In this document: positions 19,701 to 29,142 of the stretch, one piece after another
Position numbering within the stretch: the first letter of the stretch is position 1
How the letters are laid out: the number at the start of each line of letters is the position of its first letter
IMG/VR virus record: IMGVR_UViG_3300022918_000171
Location: 1-49,311 of that record
Source of the DNA: a virus
Strand: one strand, 5' to 3'
DNA length: 49,311 nucleotides
Program-made: the position numbers and the translations under genes
Notes under the pieces: generated by a model
What the model saw: only the letters and a program-made list of their open reading frames with translations
Database searches by the model: none
Told to the model about the DNA's origin: nothing

Positions 19701-22700
19701 CAAGGTCCTACTATTGCGGCAATAAAAAACATTGGAAAATCTATATCTCATATAGATCCTCTTATTGTTGAATCTATATTTTCGGGATGGTCTCTTGGCA
19801 ATAGCATTTTAAATCCAAAGCAAATTAAGACAACAGGATCCTTTGAACTCTTACCAGGAAAATATGAGAATGGAGTTTTAATAAATGATCCATCTCAAAC
19901 AATTTCAGTAGAGGCATCTTCTAATCTTAGATTAGAAGACGGAACATTCGAATGTAATGTAATTCCCCATTGGAATGGGATTGATAATCAATCAACATTA
20001 GATATAGAAATAAAAAAGAATAATGTAAGTATTTCTTCAAATGAGATATTTGTAGGATCTTCAGAAAAACATCCAAATTTATTAATTAATAAATTTTCAA
20101 TAAATAAAAACTCTATTGATCGTGGCACTCCTAATATGAATAAGGATGGCGTATTTATTTATTATGACAAAGATATTTCTGGAAATTTTGATAGGTGGTA
20201 TATCAATATTATTGATGGATATGTTTCTGGAACTTCACCAAAATATAATATTAATATATTTTCTGATGGAAAATTTTACGATGCTAAATCATTAAATGAT
20301 TCTTCACAAGTAAAATTAACAACTTTAAATAAAAAATTAAGTATTGAAACAATACCTTCATCAGTATCTAATTATAAATTAACTTTTATTTCAAATATTG
20401 AAAATTATATATTTGATTATGGTGAAAAGAATTCAAATAGATTTTCTTTATATAAAGATGTTAGCGGATATTTAGTATTTAAAATTATCGATAATAACTC
20501 TAAAACTTATTCTATAAGTGCAGATGTTTCTAATTGGAAAGAAAATGATATACATCAAGTTGCTTGTAGTTGGAAAATAAATTCCAAAAATAATAAGGAT
20601 GAAATGCATCTTTTTATAGATGGTTTTGAAATGCCTAATATTATAAAATACAATCAGCAGCATCATCCGTATTTGCATCAAAAATTTAGAACAATAGATG
20701 TTGAGCAAATTTTGCAAAATAGTTCTAAAGATATTCTTTCATCTACAGATCTTTCTGTGATTGCAGGAAGTAATCAAGTGTCATCTCTTACGAATTTTTC
20801 GAACTATAATATTAATATAGGCGATAGTTTTATTATCAATGAGACAGGCTTCAATACATCTGGTTATCTTATAACCGCTATATCTGGACAACAAATAACA
20901 TTAAATACAGTTATGCCTTTAACTGTAAATAATGCAAAATTTAATATCAATAAACAAATTATTCCAGTAAGTTCTAATATAGACTTATTAAGCAGATTTA
21001 CTGTATCAAAATTTTTATCAAAACTAGACGGTTATTCCGGAGTTGCGACAAACAATAGTAATGTATTTTCATCTCCAATTGATTTTCAATCAATCAATAT
21101 AAAGCCTGGCGATTATTTAAAAATAGATGATGTTAATTATAAAGAAATTTATACAATATTAGATATTAATAATTCAACTCTTTATATAGATCAAAAATTT
21201 AATCAATCAGGATCAAATCTTTTGTTTAAATTATATTCCTCTGATGAGGAAATAGAACTTCCTGGAATTTATTCTAGTAATCCTTACTATAGTATAGATA
21301 AAGTAAATGATCAAAATAATTTAATTTTACTAAATGGAGTATCTTCAACAGATTTACTTATAATAAAAAATTACGGACTTGTTTTTGAAAAGGTTAAAAG
21401 CAGTTATTTTGTTTGGGGAGATGGCTATGAAAATATTTTGAAAACAAAATTGCCACCTCCAATATCTATTAATTCTATTAAAATTAATAAAAATTTATTA
21501 AATTTAAATATTGGATTAAGTAATTCTACTATCATAGGTGGAAACTATACACAATCCATATATGAAATAGATCAGCCGATCCCATCTCAAAGCGGAAGAT
21601 ATTTAGAGTTTGCGTTATCTGGATCGAATGTTGATTTTACAGTACCGGTATCCATAGAAATATATGGTTCAAATCAAGGCTCATTAATTAATGAAAGTTT
21701 AACATTTAATAAGTACGAAAAAAAACAAACAACGAATCAGTATTCATCAATTGATCACATTGATATTGTTGTAAAACCCTTGAATGCCACAAAATCTGGG
21801 ACTATTCTAAGCGTTAAAGAAAAAAATAATTTAACATTCATAGAAGGCGGCGACCTTGGAGCGGCAATTAGATATGCCTATCCCTTAAACCATGGTGTAA
21901 ATTTGCAACATTCAGGCTCTAACATGGTTAGTGATTTAAATAAAACATTTAGTGATTATCTTATTGGTAGCTATTTATTTATAAGTTCTCCATCGCCATT
22001 GTTTGGTTATTATCAAATACAAGAAATTTCTAATGATCGTAAGTCATTAAAAATAATTCCAACTAATGCATCTGCTTCATTACCACTTCCTAATTTTTCA
22101 AATGGCGTGTATCAAATATTTACAAGCTCAAATGATAAATCTGGATTTCAAAATGGGTTTATATTATTAGAAGAAAAAAATAGTCCTGGAAAACCTTATA
22201 TTCTTAATAAAGGTTTATACGAAATTGAATATTTTAAATATTTAAATATAGTTTTTAAAAAACAAAAATCCTCTCTATATTTAGGATCTTCAACAGAAGA
22301 AAAAAATCAATTTAATGGAGTATTAGATAATGTTAAAATTTATTCAAGTTCGTTAAAAGATATAAGAATAGGAGAAACCGCCCCAGAAGGAACTCAATCT
22401 ATAACCAAAAATTTTAATCTAATCAAAGCTCAACCCGTTCAAAAAAACGAGCTATTAAATGTTAATTTTAACACAACGCCATTTGAAAATAAATCTAATT
22501 ATTACATTAATGACAATAATAATTTTCAAAACTTTGGAAGTATATTGAATGATGCATTTTCAAACAACGTTGTTATAAACGATGCTCCAATCATTATTTC
22601 AAATGATGGCATATTAAATACTCAAAAAGAAGGTACCATAGAATTTTGGACTAGTCCTAGTTATGATACATACAATGATCCAAATGAAAGATTTTATTTT

Positions 22701-23870
22701 GATGCATTTTCTGCGGTTGTAGAAGAGGTAAATTCTTTTGATAATGTTAGCATAAAAATTAATTCATCAATTGATAAAATATTAAGTGTAAAATTAAAAA
22801 ATGGAAATAATTCTATAGATTATTTTGCAGGAGGTTCTTTAGAAATAGATAATTCGGATCTTTTAATAGAAGAGGCTACAAGTTTTAATAAAACTTCTGT
22901 TTTAACAACTAAAAACATACTACAGATTGCATCTGTAAAAGTAGTTGGAGATTTGTCTGAAAAAGAGTATTTTAATAATGGAACATTCGACGCAAATAAT
23001 AAAATTATTTATCTAACATCAGAATTGCCATATAATAATACTTTGGTTATTATCAAATACAAAGAAGTTTCTTATAACAAATCTATAAATGGTCAAATTA
23101 TAAAACTGGGTAAAAAATTACCAAACAATATATCTAAAGTTATAGTTTCCTATATACCTTCTGGTAATTCTGGAGATAGATTATCTATTTTTAAAGATAA
23201 GTTTGGTTATTTGAATTTTTCAATAATTGCTTCTAACATTGATTATGTTGTGCGGGCTCCTATTAATTGGAGCTCTGATAGTTGGCATAGAATAAAAGCT
23301 ACATTTAAAATAAATGGCAACAAAAATTCAGATGAATTAAAATTATTTATTGATGGATATCAATATTCAAGTGTTTTATATGGTTCTGGAATTACTTTCA
23401 ATCAAAACTCTTTTGTCTATGGCTCTACTTATATTGGCGACGGCTATGGATCAAATCTTAATATAAAATTTAAAGATAGCGTAAATACTTTATATATAGG
23501 TTCGGATTATCAAAAGAGATACGGAATTTTTTCCATTATAGATAATTTAAAAATAAGCAATATATCCAGACCAGGGTATGCTCCTTTTGGAGAGCCTATT
23601 GATGCTAATTATAATACTAATCTAAATGTGGTTCAACCAGTTGTAGAAGATCTTTATACAACGTATTTATTGAATTTTGATAATTCACTTAAGCTTGCAG
23701 ATGATTTTTCTAATTTAAAAGGTAAAAATAATGGAAGATTTGATTTTCAAGTTAATATATTCGATAATTTTGATATAGTTAAAGAAAACGCAAAATCAAA
23801 ATCAATACTTCAGACTTTAATTAAAAAACTAAAGCCGGCAACCAGCAAAGTTTTCATAAAATTTCTATAA
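16782..23870 (+). CDS. Giant tail/baseplate protein with LamG-like lectin domains
   Basis: This 2362-residue protein is the largest in the window. The N-terminal ~800 residues are beta-rich with many Asn/Ser/Ile repeats and short strand-turn units typical of phage wedge-to-fibre connectors. Two ConA/LamG-like jelly-roll regions can be read. The first is at about residues 1010-1290 (SLYKDVSGYLVFKIID, then DIHQVACSWKI and DEMHLFIDGFEMPN). The second is at about 1945-2270 (GTIEFW, LSIFKDKFGYLNFSII, SWHRIKATFKI, DELKLFIDGYQYSS, IIDNLKIS). A stray closing unit (SLYLGSST then LDNVKIYSSSL) at about 1830-1860 probably belongs to the first domain, which would then be interrupted. Such domains usually bind sugars, so host-surface binding is a reasonable inference. 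It overlaps the J-like gene by one base. Confidence 0.7.
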   Translation: MESLRILDLTVVDTSNLEIYFSSNLSKYISKENVFIFSEKDGIENPDVLSLSIKNNLLSIECEPLTSFNSYYILFKSTPSYPFVSLNQDAVLPEDGVSNKYIFVAPLDNDNPIKSYLKSYLNGNLYNIEDNNSLVSKHIDALSINFSKALYDIGQTKNENYISFTVENEQKIRGEGGFDRLNEESAYDLLRVGLTPSSVKSNQTIKNIFDEKPFSLQADNSLELLKPGSVDEENVFNINSLILNLKKLPILKVSKIYFILNNSNISYTYDIPKLGYQIRSSRYDANFASSNGSLLENQILLNSEILNDESFSIEDVLNVEVEFEYKNLGKIISPETIRVFSNKSIFRETLPAITKVFNFKNAPIIINNTNSKIGGVKFNNLNSQNPNEPHPAFLNEIEFNLSALPFLPGQYSIDYNTSTIYVYGSEIKKDGTGEFPPTANYTYQLTHKENIDFTYDETSYELSALPFGNLVENEANIYFEYEQVLVPNIDYKISLHKEVLDERVNNNLLALNCIKTQMLPITNVFKLFNETSGEIYTINRWDDERIYFNYINAPKIISQKAEAVSFREIFNEKLFISGTSINSSSLTIAKFKLNNSKIVSGTEDAIGSSINSSVYFSNKSIFDKERYFDLNIQLDDNLNKLQNYNEYLIDYNSGIIYVCVQEYRNINYGSVSYKDSAILTKNKHILSPDNIYYNFNKLSSNNKKFEYSSFSDDLVFVQNLDNSAEGSIDREGLYPYQIFDQRIGVFDGSSVINNLANDVKFIRGIYENNDIKNNIFPLSFSSDDNFNVNTISKSLFTNINSNGSDYSINTDIFSSYISSNLNYEFEIIRVSDNAILSASSFNIIDNKIKIILSSSNNPESDQEVYVKYTISINNLSKVFIDYDKSNLSIDYTYLNDEIIISYEYGDNEIDFRKSKTVLKNDTYYVSYKVGALRQALNSNFGNMLNIDELSEFDSNFDRERYRDALNAALGSFLQGPTIAAIKNIGKSISHIDPLIVESIFSGWSLGNSILNPKQIKTTGSFELLPGKYENGVLINDPSQTISVEASSNLRLEDGTFECNVIPHWNGIDNQSTLDIEIKKNNVSISSNEIFVGSSEKHPNLLINKFSINKNSIDRGTPNMNKDGVFIYYDKDISGNFDRWYINIIDGYVSGTSPKYNINIFSDGKFYDAKSLNDSSQVKLTTLNKKLSIETIPSSVSNYKLTFISNIENYIFDYGEKNSNRFSLYKDVSGYLVFKIIDNNSKTYSISADVSNWKENDIHQVACSWKINSKNNKDEMHLFIDGFEMPNIIKYNQQHHPYLHQKFRTIDVEQILQNSSKDILSSTDLSVIAGSNQVSSLTNFSNYNINIGDSFIINETGFNTSGYLITAISGQQITLNTVMPLTVNNAKFNINKQIIPVSSNIDLLSRFTVSKFLSKLDGYSGVATNNSNVFSSPIDFQSINIKPGDYLKIDDVNYKEIYTILDINNSTLYIDQKFNQSGSNLLFKLYSSDEEIELPGIYSSNPYYSIDKVNDQNNLILLNGVSSTDLLIIKNYGLVFEKVKSSYFVWGDGYENILKTKLPPPISINSIKINKNLLNLNIGLSNSTIIGGNYTQSIYEIDQPIPSQSGRYLEFALSGSNVDFTVPVSIEIYGSNQGSLINESLTFNKYEKKQTTNQYSSIDHIDIVVKPLNATKSGTILSVKEKNNLTFIEGGDLGAAIRYAYPLNHGVNLQHSGSNMVSDLNKTFSDYLIGSYLFISSPSPLFGYYQIQEISNDRKSLKIIPTNASASLPLPNFSNGVYQIFTSSNDKSGFQNGFILLEEKNSPGKPYILNKGLYEIEYFKYLNIVFKKQKSSLYLGSSTEEKNQFNGVLDNVKIYSSSLKDIRIGETAPEGTQSITKNFNLIKAQPVQKNELLNVNFNTTPFENKSNYYINDNNNFQNFGSILNDAFSNNVVINDAPIIISNDGILNTQKEGTIEFWTSPSYDTYNDPNERFYFDAFSAVVEEVNSFDNVSIKINSSIDKILSVKLKNGNNSIDYFAGGSLEIDNSDLLIEEATSFNKTSVLTTKNILQIASVKVVGDLSEKEYFNNGTFDANNKIIYLTSELPYNNTLVIIKYKEVSYNKSINGQIIKLGKKLPNNISKVIVSYIPSGNSGDRLSIFKDKFGYLNFSIIASNIDYVVRAPINWSSDSWHRIKATFKINGNKNSDELKLFIDGYQYSSVLYGSGITFNQNSFVYGSTYIGDGYGSNLNIKFKDSVNTLYIGSDYQKRYGIFSIIDNLKISNISRPGYAPFGEPIDANYNTNLNVVQPVVEDLYTTYLLNFDNSLKLADDFSNLKGKNNGRFDFQVNIFDNFDIVKENAKSKSILQTLIKKLKPATSKVFIKFL

Positions 23871-23898
23871 TTAAAATAGCATCATTTCAGGAATAATA

Positions 23899-26800
23899 AT
23901 GATAACTAAAAGAAATCCAGTATCTACAGTAAAGCCTATTTGGACAGATGCGCAGGAAGTATCGGATGAAGATTTAAATTCTGAACAAAATTACAATGAT
24001 GTAATTCAATCTTCTAATATAGTAAATCATATTGGAAATGGCATTTTACCGCAAAATTTAAATCAAAATTCTCTTTTTGAAAGTTCAAAAGTTTCTGGAT
24101 TATTAGATGGAAAACCTTTGTATTCACAAAGCCAACCATCAGACAATGTCTATGGAAATCAATTACAAATAGAATTAAGTTCTTCGCTAGCATCTGGAAA
24201 TCGATCTATAAAAGTTGCTATAATAGGATTAGATTTTAATAATTCCTTACAATATGAAACTTTTGTTTTTAAAAGCAATGAAATACAAGTTTCAAAAAAA
24301 CATTTTACTCAGATACTTTTGGTATTGACAAATGATTTATTAGGTCAACCTTCGGTTTCTTTAAACTTAGGTGGCATTCTATCTATAAAAGAAGCTCAAT
24401 CATTTTATTTATCAAGAGATGTTTTATCGGTTTCTCAAGATATTGAGCCAAATTTATTTTTTAGAGATTTCTTTTTAGATGGATTTATATCATTGCAAGC
24501 AATGCTTCAAACTGCATTGCCATTCTATGATATAGATAATTTAAATATTTTTACAGGAGAGAAAAATAGATATACATTATCTAAAAATGATGTAATTACT
24601 CAAATTGGTCAAAAGTTTTTAAGTACATCTGATAATATTCAAAAAATTACATTATTAATGTCTTTGGAAAATTCTGACAATCCTTCTGATGAAGTTTGGA
24701 ATGGTGATTTAGTTGTAAGCGTTTATGAACTACAAAGTTCGTTAGCTTGTTCAACTGATTTATCACCAAATCTAGATATAGAATTCTCTCCATCTAGCAA
24801 TGCACTATCTCAAATAAGCGTAAATTATACTAGTCTTTTAAATCAGGGTTATAAATTAAACTCTGTTCCACAGCCTATTGATTTTGTTTTCAGCAATACT
24901 TCAATCGCCAATAAGAACGGAGTATCTAAAAATTCTTATTATGCAATTTGTATAAAAAGACAAGGCTCTGCAAATAAATCAGACATTATTTTTTCAGCCG
25001 GATCAAATCGATCTAAAAATTCTAGAATAACAACTTTTACTGGTTCTATTTGGGTTGATTTACCAGAAGAGGATTTATGGTTTCAAGTTTGGTCTGATGC
25101 CGCAAAAATAACTGATGGTCAAGCTTATGAAAATGGTCATGGCGTTATTCTTCCTAAAATTATAATTGACCCAGAAACTCAATCAAATATTGATTATTCT
25201 TTAGGAGGTATAAATTTCGCAGGCGGAAATGTTTATAATGCAATTCTTACTTCTACCCAAAATGAAACAGAATTTGTGGCGGATCAAAGAACGGGCGATC
25301 CTCTTGCCAGTAGAAAAGAAAATGTCCCCCTAATTAATTTAATTAATGATATAGAACTTACATCTATTAAAAATATTTCAGATCCTTTGGTAATAGGATC
25401 TATAGTTGATAAAAATATTAAATATATAGACAGTAGCAATTCCACGATATCCGCCAATCTATACTCTGGAACGCTTGTTGGAAATAATCTCATTATTAAA
25501 ATAGTTGATGATTCAACAGATATTGTTCGTTTTGATAGCGCCACTAATGCGCTAGTTCCAGCTATATTAAATGGAAATTTGTTAGGATCAAAATTAAATA
25601 TAAATAATAAAATTTATAGAATATGTGATGCAACAATCAATACGATGATTGTTGGAGATATTAATGGTGATGGGGTAGTCGATGCTAAAGATCTAGAATT
25701 ATTTAATTATTATAATGGTTATGATTTAAATAAATCTTTACCTCTAAACAGTTCAATAACAACTGATGGAACAACAACATCTTTTGAAAACGGATATATT
25801 GTATCTACAAATGCATTTAAATCTGAATCTTCTTTATCTTTTCAAATAGTTAACTCTCAAACCGGAGCAGTATTAGGATCTGCGAATGATGGTTATTTAC
25901 TTCCTAACGCAATGAATGCCAGCCTTTCTAGTTTTGGAAGTTCTACTTTTAATTTTTCATCTATATCAAATTTAACTAACTATAAATTAGTTATTATTTC
26001 TTCTTTAGAAGAAAATAAAGGAGCTTTTACTGTTGTTAGTAATAACAACAATGTTTTAACTTTAAATAAAATATTATTGAATTCTCAAAATATATTTGAG
26101 ATGTTGCGGGCTGATGTAGATGGGGATTTTAATTTATCATCAAACGATGGTTATTTAATTCAAAATTATATAAATAAAAATAATGTTTTTTCTTCTTCGC
26201 CATATCCTGGACCAACTACAAATGCCTATACAAAAATTGGAACTAAATTTAATGCTATTCTAATAAAATTAGAAAAGTTTTTGGATAGACATGATGACTA
26301 TTCATCTACCCCCAATACAAGATCTTTAAACATACACCCTATTCAAGATATCCTTTTCGATGATTTAGATTTACAAAATCGAGATTATTATAATGATCCT
26401 TTATCATTTTCAATAGAAAAACAATTAGTTTGGTACGAAGATTTCGTGATATCCAATTCTAATTTAAGATTTGTTTCTGCAACATTCGAGAATTCAAATC
26501 AAGTTTTTCATAATTGCGAAATTGTTGGAGTTGAAACATTTTCTTATAAAGATATTGATTCCGTAGCCTCAATAAAAAATGATTATTATTTTCCGAATAA
26601 TCTAATTTTAAATAATAATAGTCAATTGATTTTAGAAAACGGAGACTATTTTAAAATAGACTTTGAAGTAGGAACAATTATTATGGAGGTTCCAGACAGC
26701 GTGTACGGGACTGAACAATCAATAAATCTATTGGATAGCTTTGTTGCCGATTATACTGGAGATGGAATTACCAGACTTGGCTTTCCAGCAATGAAATTTG

Positions 26801-27750
26801 CTGATTGTTCTAGTGTTGGTTTAGATGCTTTGGATTTAAATCAAGTAAGATTTTCCGTATCTGTTCAATCGTTTTCTCCAAATTTAAATGGAATTACTTC
26901 TGAAACTTATGAAGGTGTGGTTGTAGATGGAAAAATTGGAGTTTCAGTTGATTATTCTACTGGTCTTCTTTCGCTAAATTTTAGTAATCTATTTGAAGAT
27001 AGTGTATTAAAGACTCTTAATACTAAAATACAAATTCAAGTTTTTTTAAAAAAAGCTGGATTTAATAATAGTGCCCTATTCGTTGAATCTGAAAAAATTC
27101 AAAATATGCTAAGTCTTGTTAGCAATTATAGCGGATCAGGAATTAATAATTTAGTTAATTTTGATGGAAACTTCATTGCTGGTGGCGATCTTTCTGGCAC
27201 ATCTTCAAATCAAAGTGTTGTAAGAATTCAGGGAAGACCAGTATCTAGCTCTGCACCATCATTGAATCAAGTTCTTCAATGGAACGGTAGTGCATGGATT
27301 CCTGCCACTGTTGCTTCAGGTGGCGGAGGTGGTTCAAGCACCATAGTTCAAGACGGAGCTAACTATTCTAACACTTTGAATATTGCTGGTTTCACCAATA
27401 CAGGAAACACAAGTTCCAATACCTATGTGGTCGGCGCAACATTTGAATTTGACAAAAGCTCTTTCAAAGGTGCAGGTCCAGGCATTAGAGTTATCAATTT
27501 AAAGATAATAGCAGAAACTACAGGACCTCAAATGAGCATTCAGTTGTTGAATGTTACTACCAGTACAGTAGTTACAGGATCTACATTAACTACTTCAAGT
27601 GTTTCTCCAGCACTATTGACATCTGGAGATTTGACTGCCGCCTTAAGCGCCGGCAGCGCAATCTATCAAGTACAAATCAAAATGGATACAGGCTCCAGCC
27701 CTGACAGAGTTACGCTCGATTATGCTGGTATGAAAATAGTTTGGTCATAA
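23899..27750 (+). CDS. Tail fibre / adhesin with dockerin-like calcium loops
   Basis: This 1283-residue protein starts at an ATG with AGGA (23889-23892) upstream. The N-terminal ~450 residues are mixed beta and probably attach to the baseplate. Two dockerin-type calcium-loop motifs occur: D587-I-N-G-D-G-V-V-D-A-K-D598 followed by LELFNYY, and D739-V-D-G-D-F-N-L-S-S-N-D750 followed by GYLIQNYI. Between them lies a small beta module with ANDGYL at 662-667. The C-terminus (from about residue 1090) has a fibre repeat of the form GDLSGTSSNQSV, then IQGRPVS, then QVLQWNGSAWIP, a glycine run (GGGGG) and a final beta domain. That end is notably richer in G+C than the rest of the gene. A host-binding fibre is the best reading; no lytic or depolymerase motif was recognised. 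Confidence 0.7.
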   Translation: MITKRNPVSTVKPIWTDAQEVSDEDLNSEQNYNDVIQSSNIVNHIGNGILPQNLNQNSLFESSKVSGLLDGKPLYSQSQPSDNVYGNQLQIELSSSLASGNRSIKVAIIGLDFNNSLQYETFVFKSNEIQVSKKHFTQILLVLTNDLLGQPSVSLNLGGILSIKEAQSFYLSRDVLSVSQDIEPNLFFRDFFLDGFISLQAMLQTALPFYDIDNLNIFTGEKNRYTLSKNDVITQIGQKFLSTSDNIQKITLLMSLENSDNPSDEVWNGDLVVSVYELQSSLACSTDLSPNLDIEFSPSSNALSQISVNYTSLLNQGYKLNSVPQPIDFVFSNTSIANKNGVSKNSYYAICIKRQGSANKSDIIFSAGSNRSKNSRITTFTGSIWVDLPEEDLWFQVWSDAAKITDGQAYENGHGVILPKIIIDPETQSNIDYSLGGINFAGGNVYNAILTSTQNETEFVADQRTGDPLASRKENVPLINLINDIELTSIKNISDPLVIGSIVDKNIKYIDSSNSTISANLYSGTLVGNNLIIKIVDDSTDIVRFDSATNALVPAILNGNLLGSKLNINNKIYRICDATINTMIVGDINGDGVVDAKDLELFNYYNGYDLNKSLPLNSSITTDGTTTSFENGYIVSTNAFKSESSLSFQIVNSQTGAVLGSANDGYLLPNAMNASLSSFGSSTFNFSSISNLTNYKLVIISSLEENKGAFTVVSNNNNVLTLNKILLNSQNIFEMLRADVDGDFNLSSNDGYLIQNYINKNNVFSSSPYPGPTTNAYTKIGTKFNAILIKLEKFLDRHDDYSSTPNTRSLNIHPIQDILFDDLDLQNRDYYNDPLSFSIEKQLVWYEDFVISNSNLRFVSATFENSNQVFHNCEIVGVETFSYKDIDSVASIKNDYYFPNNLILNNNSQLILENGDYFKIDFEVGTIIMEVPDSVYGTEQSINLLDSFVADYTGDGITRLGFPAMKFADCSSVGLDALDLNQVRFSVSVQSFSPNLNGITSETYEGVVVDGKIGVSVDYSTGLLSLNFSNLFEDSVLKTLNTKIQIQVFLKKAGFNNSALFVESEKIQNMLSLVSNYSGSGINNLVNFDGNFIAGGDLSGTSSNQSVVRIQGRPVSSSAPSLNQVLQWNGSAWIPATVASGGGGGSSTIVQDGANYSNTLNIAGFTNTGNTSSNTYVVGATFEFDKSSFKGAGPGIRVINLKIIAETTGPQMSIQLLNVTTSTVVTGSTLTTSSVSPALLTSGDLTAALSAGSAIYQVQIKMDTGSSPDRVTLDYAGMKIVWS

Positions 27751-27764
27751 TAAGGAATAATTGA

Positions 27765-29141
27765 ATGGCACATAAATTTGCAACAAATTACGTAATAGAA
27801 AATACTTCAGATTATATTTCTTCTTTTTGGAAATTAACCAGAGTTATGAAAGCGGCAGGTTGGCTCGTCAAGGCTCACAGCGATGGTGTAACCAAAACAG
27901 CTGCAGGAAATAATTCTAATGATAGCTGGGGTACTAATGCAGATCCATTGCTTGATGCCCTTCCAGGCACCTTTAAAACGGCAACCCAATGGACGGTTAT
28001 GCAAGGACCGTCCACCTTTAAAGTTCCGCTTACTACCAATCCTGGAGCCATGATTCGAGGCGAGCGAGTTGTTCAAGCGAGCTCTGGTGCCATTGGAGAG
28101 CTATTGGGTATCGTATTTGATTCTGGCGCTGGCTACGCTGTTGTTGCTCCAAGAACTGGAACGTTTAATAGCACTAACGTATTTACTGGATCGCAATCAG
28201 GATTATCATTTACTCCAAGTAGCACAATCCTTGAATTTACTCGCGAAGTAATGATGGCAAAGTATACAACCAGTACTTCCGCGATACAAATGTATTATAT
28301 TTGTGCTGATAAAGTCGGCGAGAGTGCCCAATTATTTTCTACTTTAGCATCTTCTGCAGGATGCACGGCAGTAATTCCACCAGGATGCGGCGGAACATCG
28401 AATGCATTTCCTACGCTCGCAACAGTTGTTAGAGGTAGTGCGGGCGCAGCGACGGCACAAGCTATATTCAATAACGCACCTTCTGGATATTCTCAAATAG
28501 GGTGTGCCAACATGGTAGGAAGCTCTACTGAAACTGTTGATGGAAGTTTTTATGTAGCCTTAAATTCTTCATCAAGCACCACGATGGAAGGTCTAATGTT
28601 TACCAGAATGGATAATACAGAACCAGGCGATTTAGATCCTTACGTTTTTTATTTCCCAATGTCTGCCTCACCCAGCTCTTGGACGCGCACTCTGGCTGCC
28701 GCAACAACTTCTTCTAATACATTATCATCAGCATCAATACTTACTTCTGGTACTGCAATAGTTGGTGTTGGATATCAATCAAGAGGATCTGGAATATCTG
28801 GTAAAGATATTGTTAGTTCTTATGTTGGAACTACTTTATCGGTAGGAACAAGTCCAATTGTTTCGTACTACTATAGCAGTTCGTTAAACGTAGTCAATAA
28901 TCTTTCAGCTACCCCCACATTTGTTAGATTGCCTATATGGCTGGTATCTACTAAACAAACTCTTACCAGCAATTTCCCACAAGTCAAAGGAACGATGAGG
29001 TGGCTGTTTCTATCAGGCATTGGTAATAAATTAGACCTATTTGATTCTAGAAAAACTATTTGTGTTTCCTCGGTAGCAAGCGCTGGTACACCAGCAGTAT
29101 GCCTTGGTCCTTATGATGGAACTACTATTCCGTTAGGTTAA
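27765..29141 (+). CDS. Tail-tip or fibre-associated structural protein, unknown family
   Basis: This 458-residue protein starts at an ATG preceded by AAGGA (27752-27756). The N-terminus (AHKFATNYVIENTSDYISSF) is followed by a Gly/Ser/Thr/Ala-rich, beta-strand-dominated sequence without membrane segments or coiled coils. Several cysteines are scattered in the middle (YICADK, SAGCTAVIPPGCGG, IGCANM). Base composition is clearly different from the flanking genes: one 60-base line (28381-28440) is about half G+C, whereas some lines in the baseplate genes are near 10%. It sits directly after the fibre gene and before a small partner gene. A distal receptor-binding or fibre-cap role is inferred from position and composition only. 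Confidence 0.55.
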   Translation: MAHKFATNYVIENTSDYISSFWKLTRVMKAAGWLVKAHSDGVTKTAAGNNSNDSWGTNADPLLDALPGTFKTATQWTVMQGPSTFKVPLTTNPGAMIRGERVVQASSGAIGELLGIVFDSGAGYAVVAPRTGTFNSTNVFTGSQSGLSFTPSSTILEFTREVMMAKYTTSTSAIQMYYICADKVGESAQLFSTLASSAGCTAVIPPGCGGTSNAFPTLATVVRGSAGAATAQAIFNNAPSGYSQIGCANMVGSSTETVDGSFYVALNSSSSTTMEGLMFTRMDNTEPGDLDPYVFYFPMSASPSSWTRTLAAATTSSNTLSSASILTSGTAIVGVGYQSRGSGISGKDIVSSYVGTTLSVGTSPIVSYYYSSSLNVVNNLSATPTFVRLPIWLVSTKQTLTSNFPQVKGTMRWLFLSGIGNKLDLFDSRKTICVSSVASAGTPAVCLGPYDGTTIPLG

Positions 29142-29142
29142 T

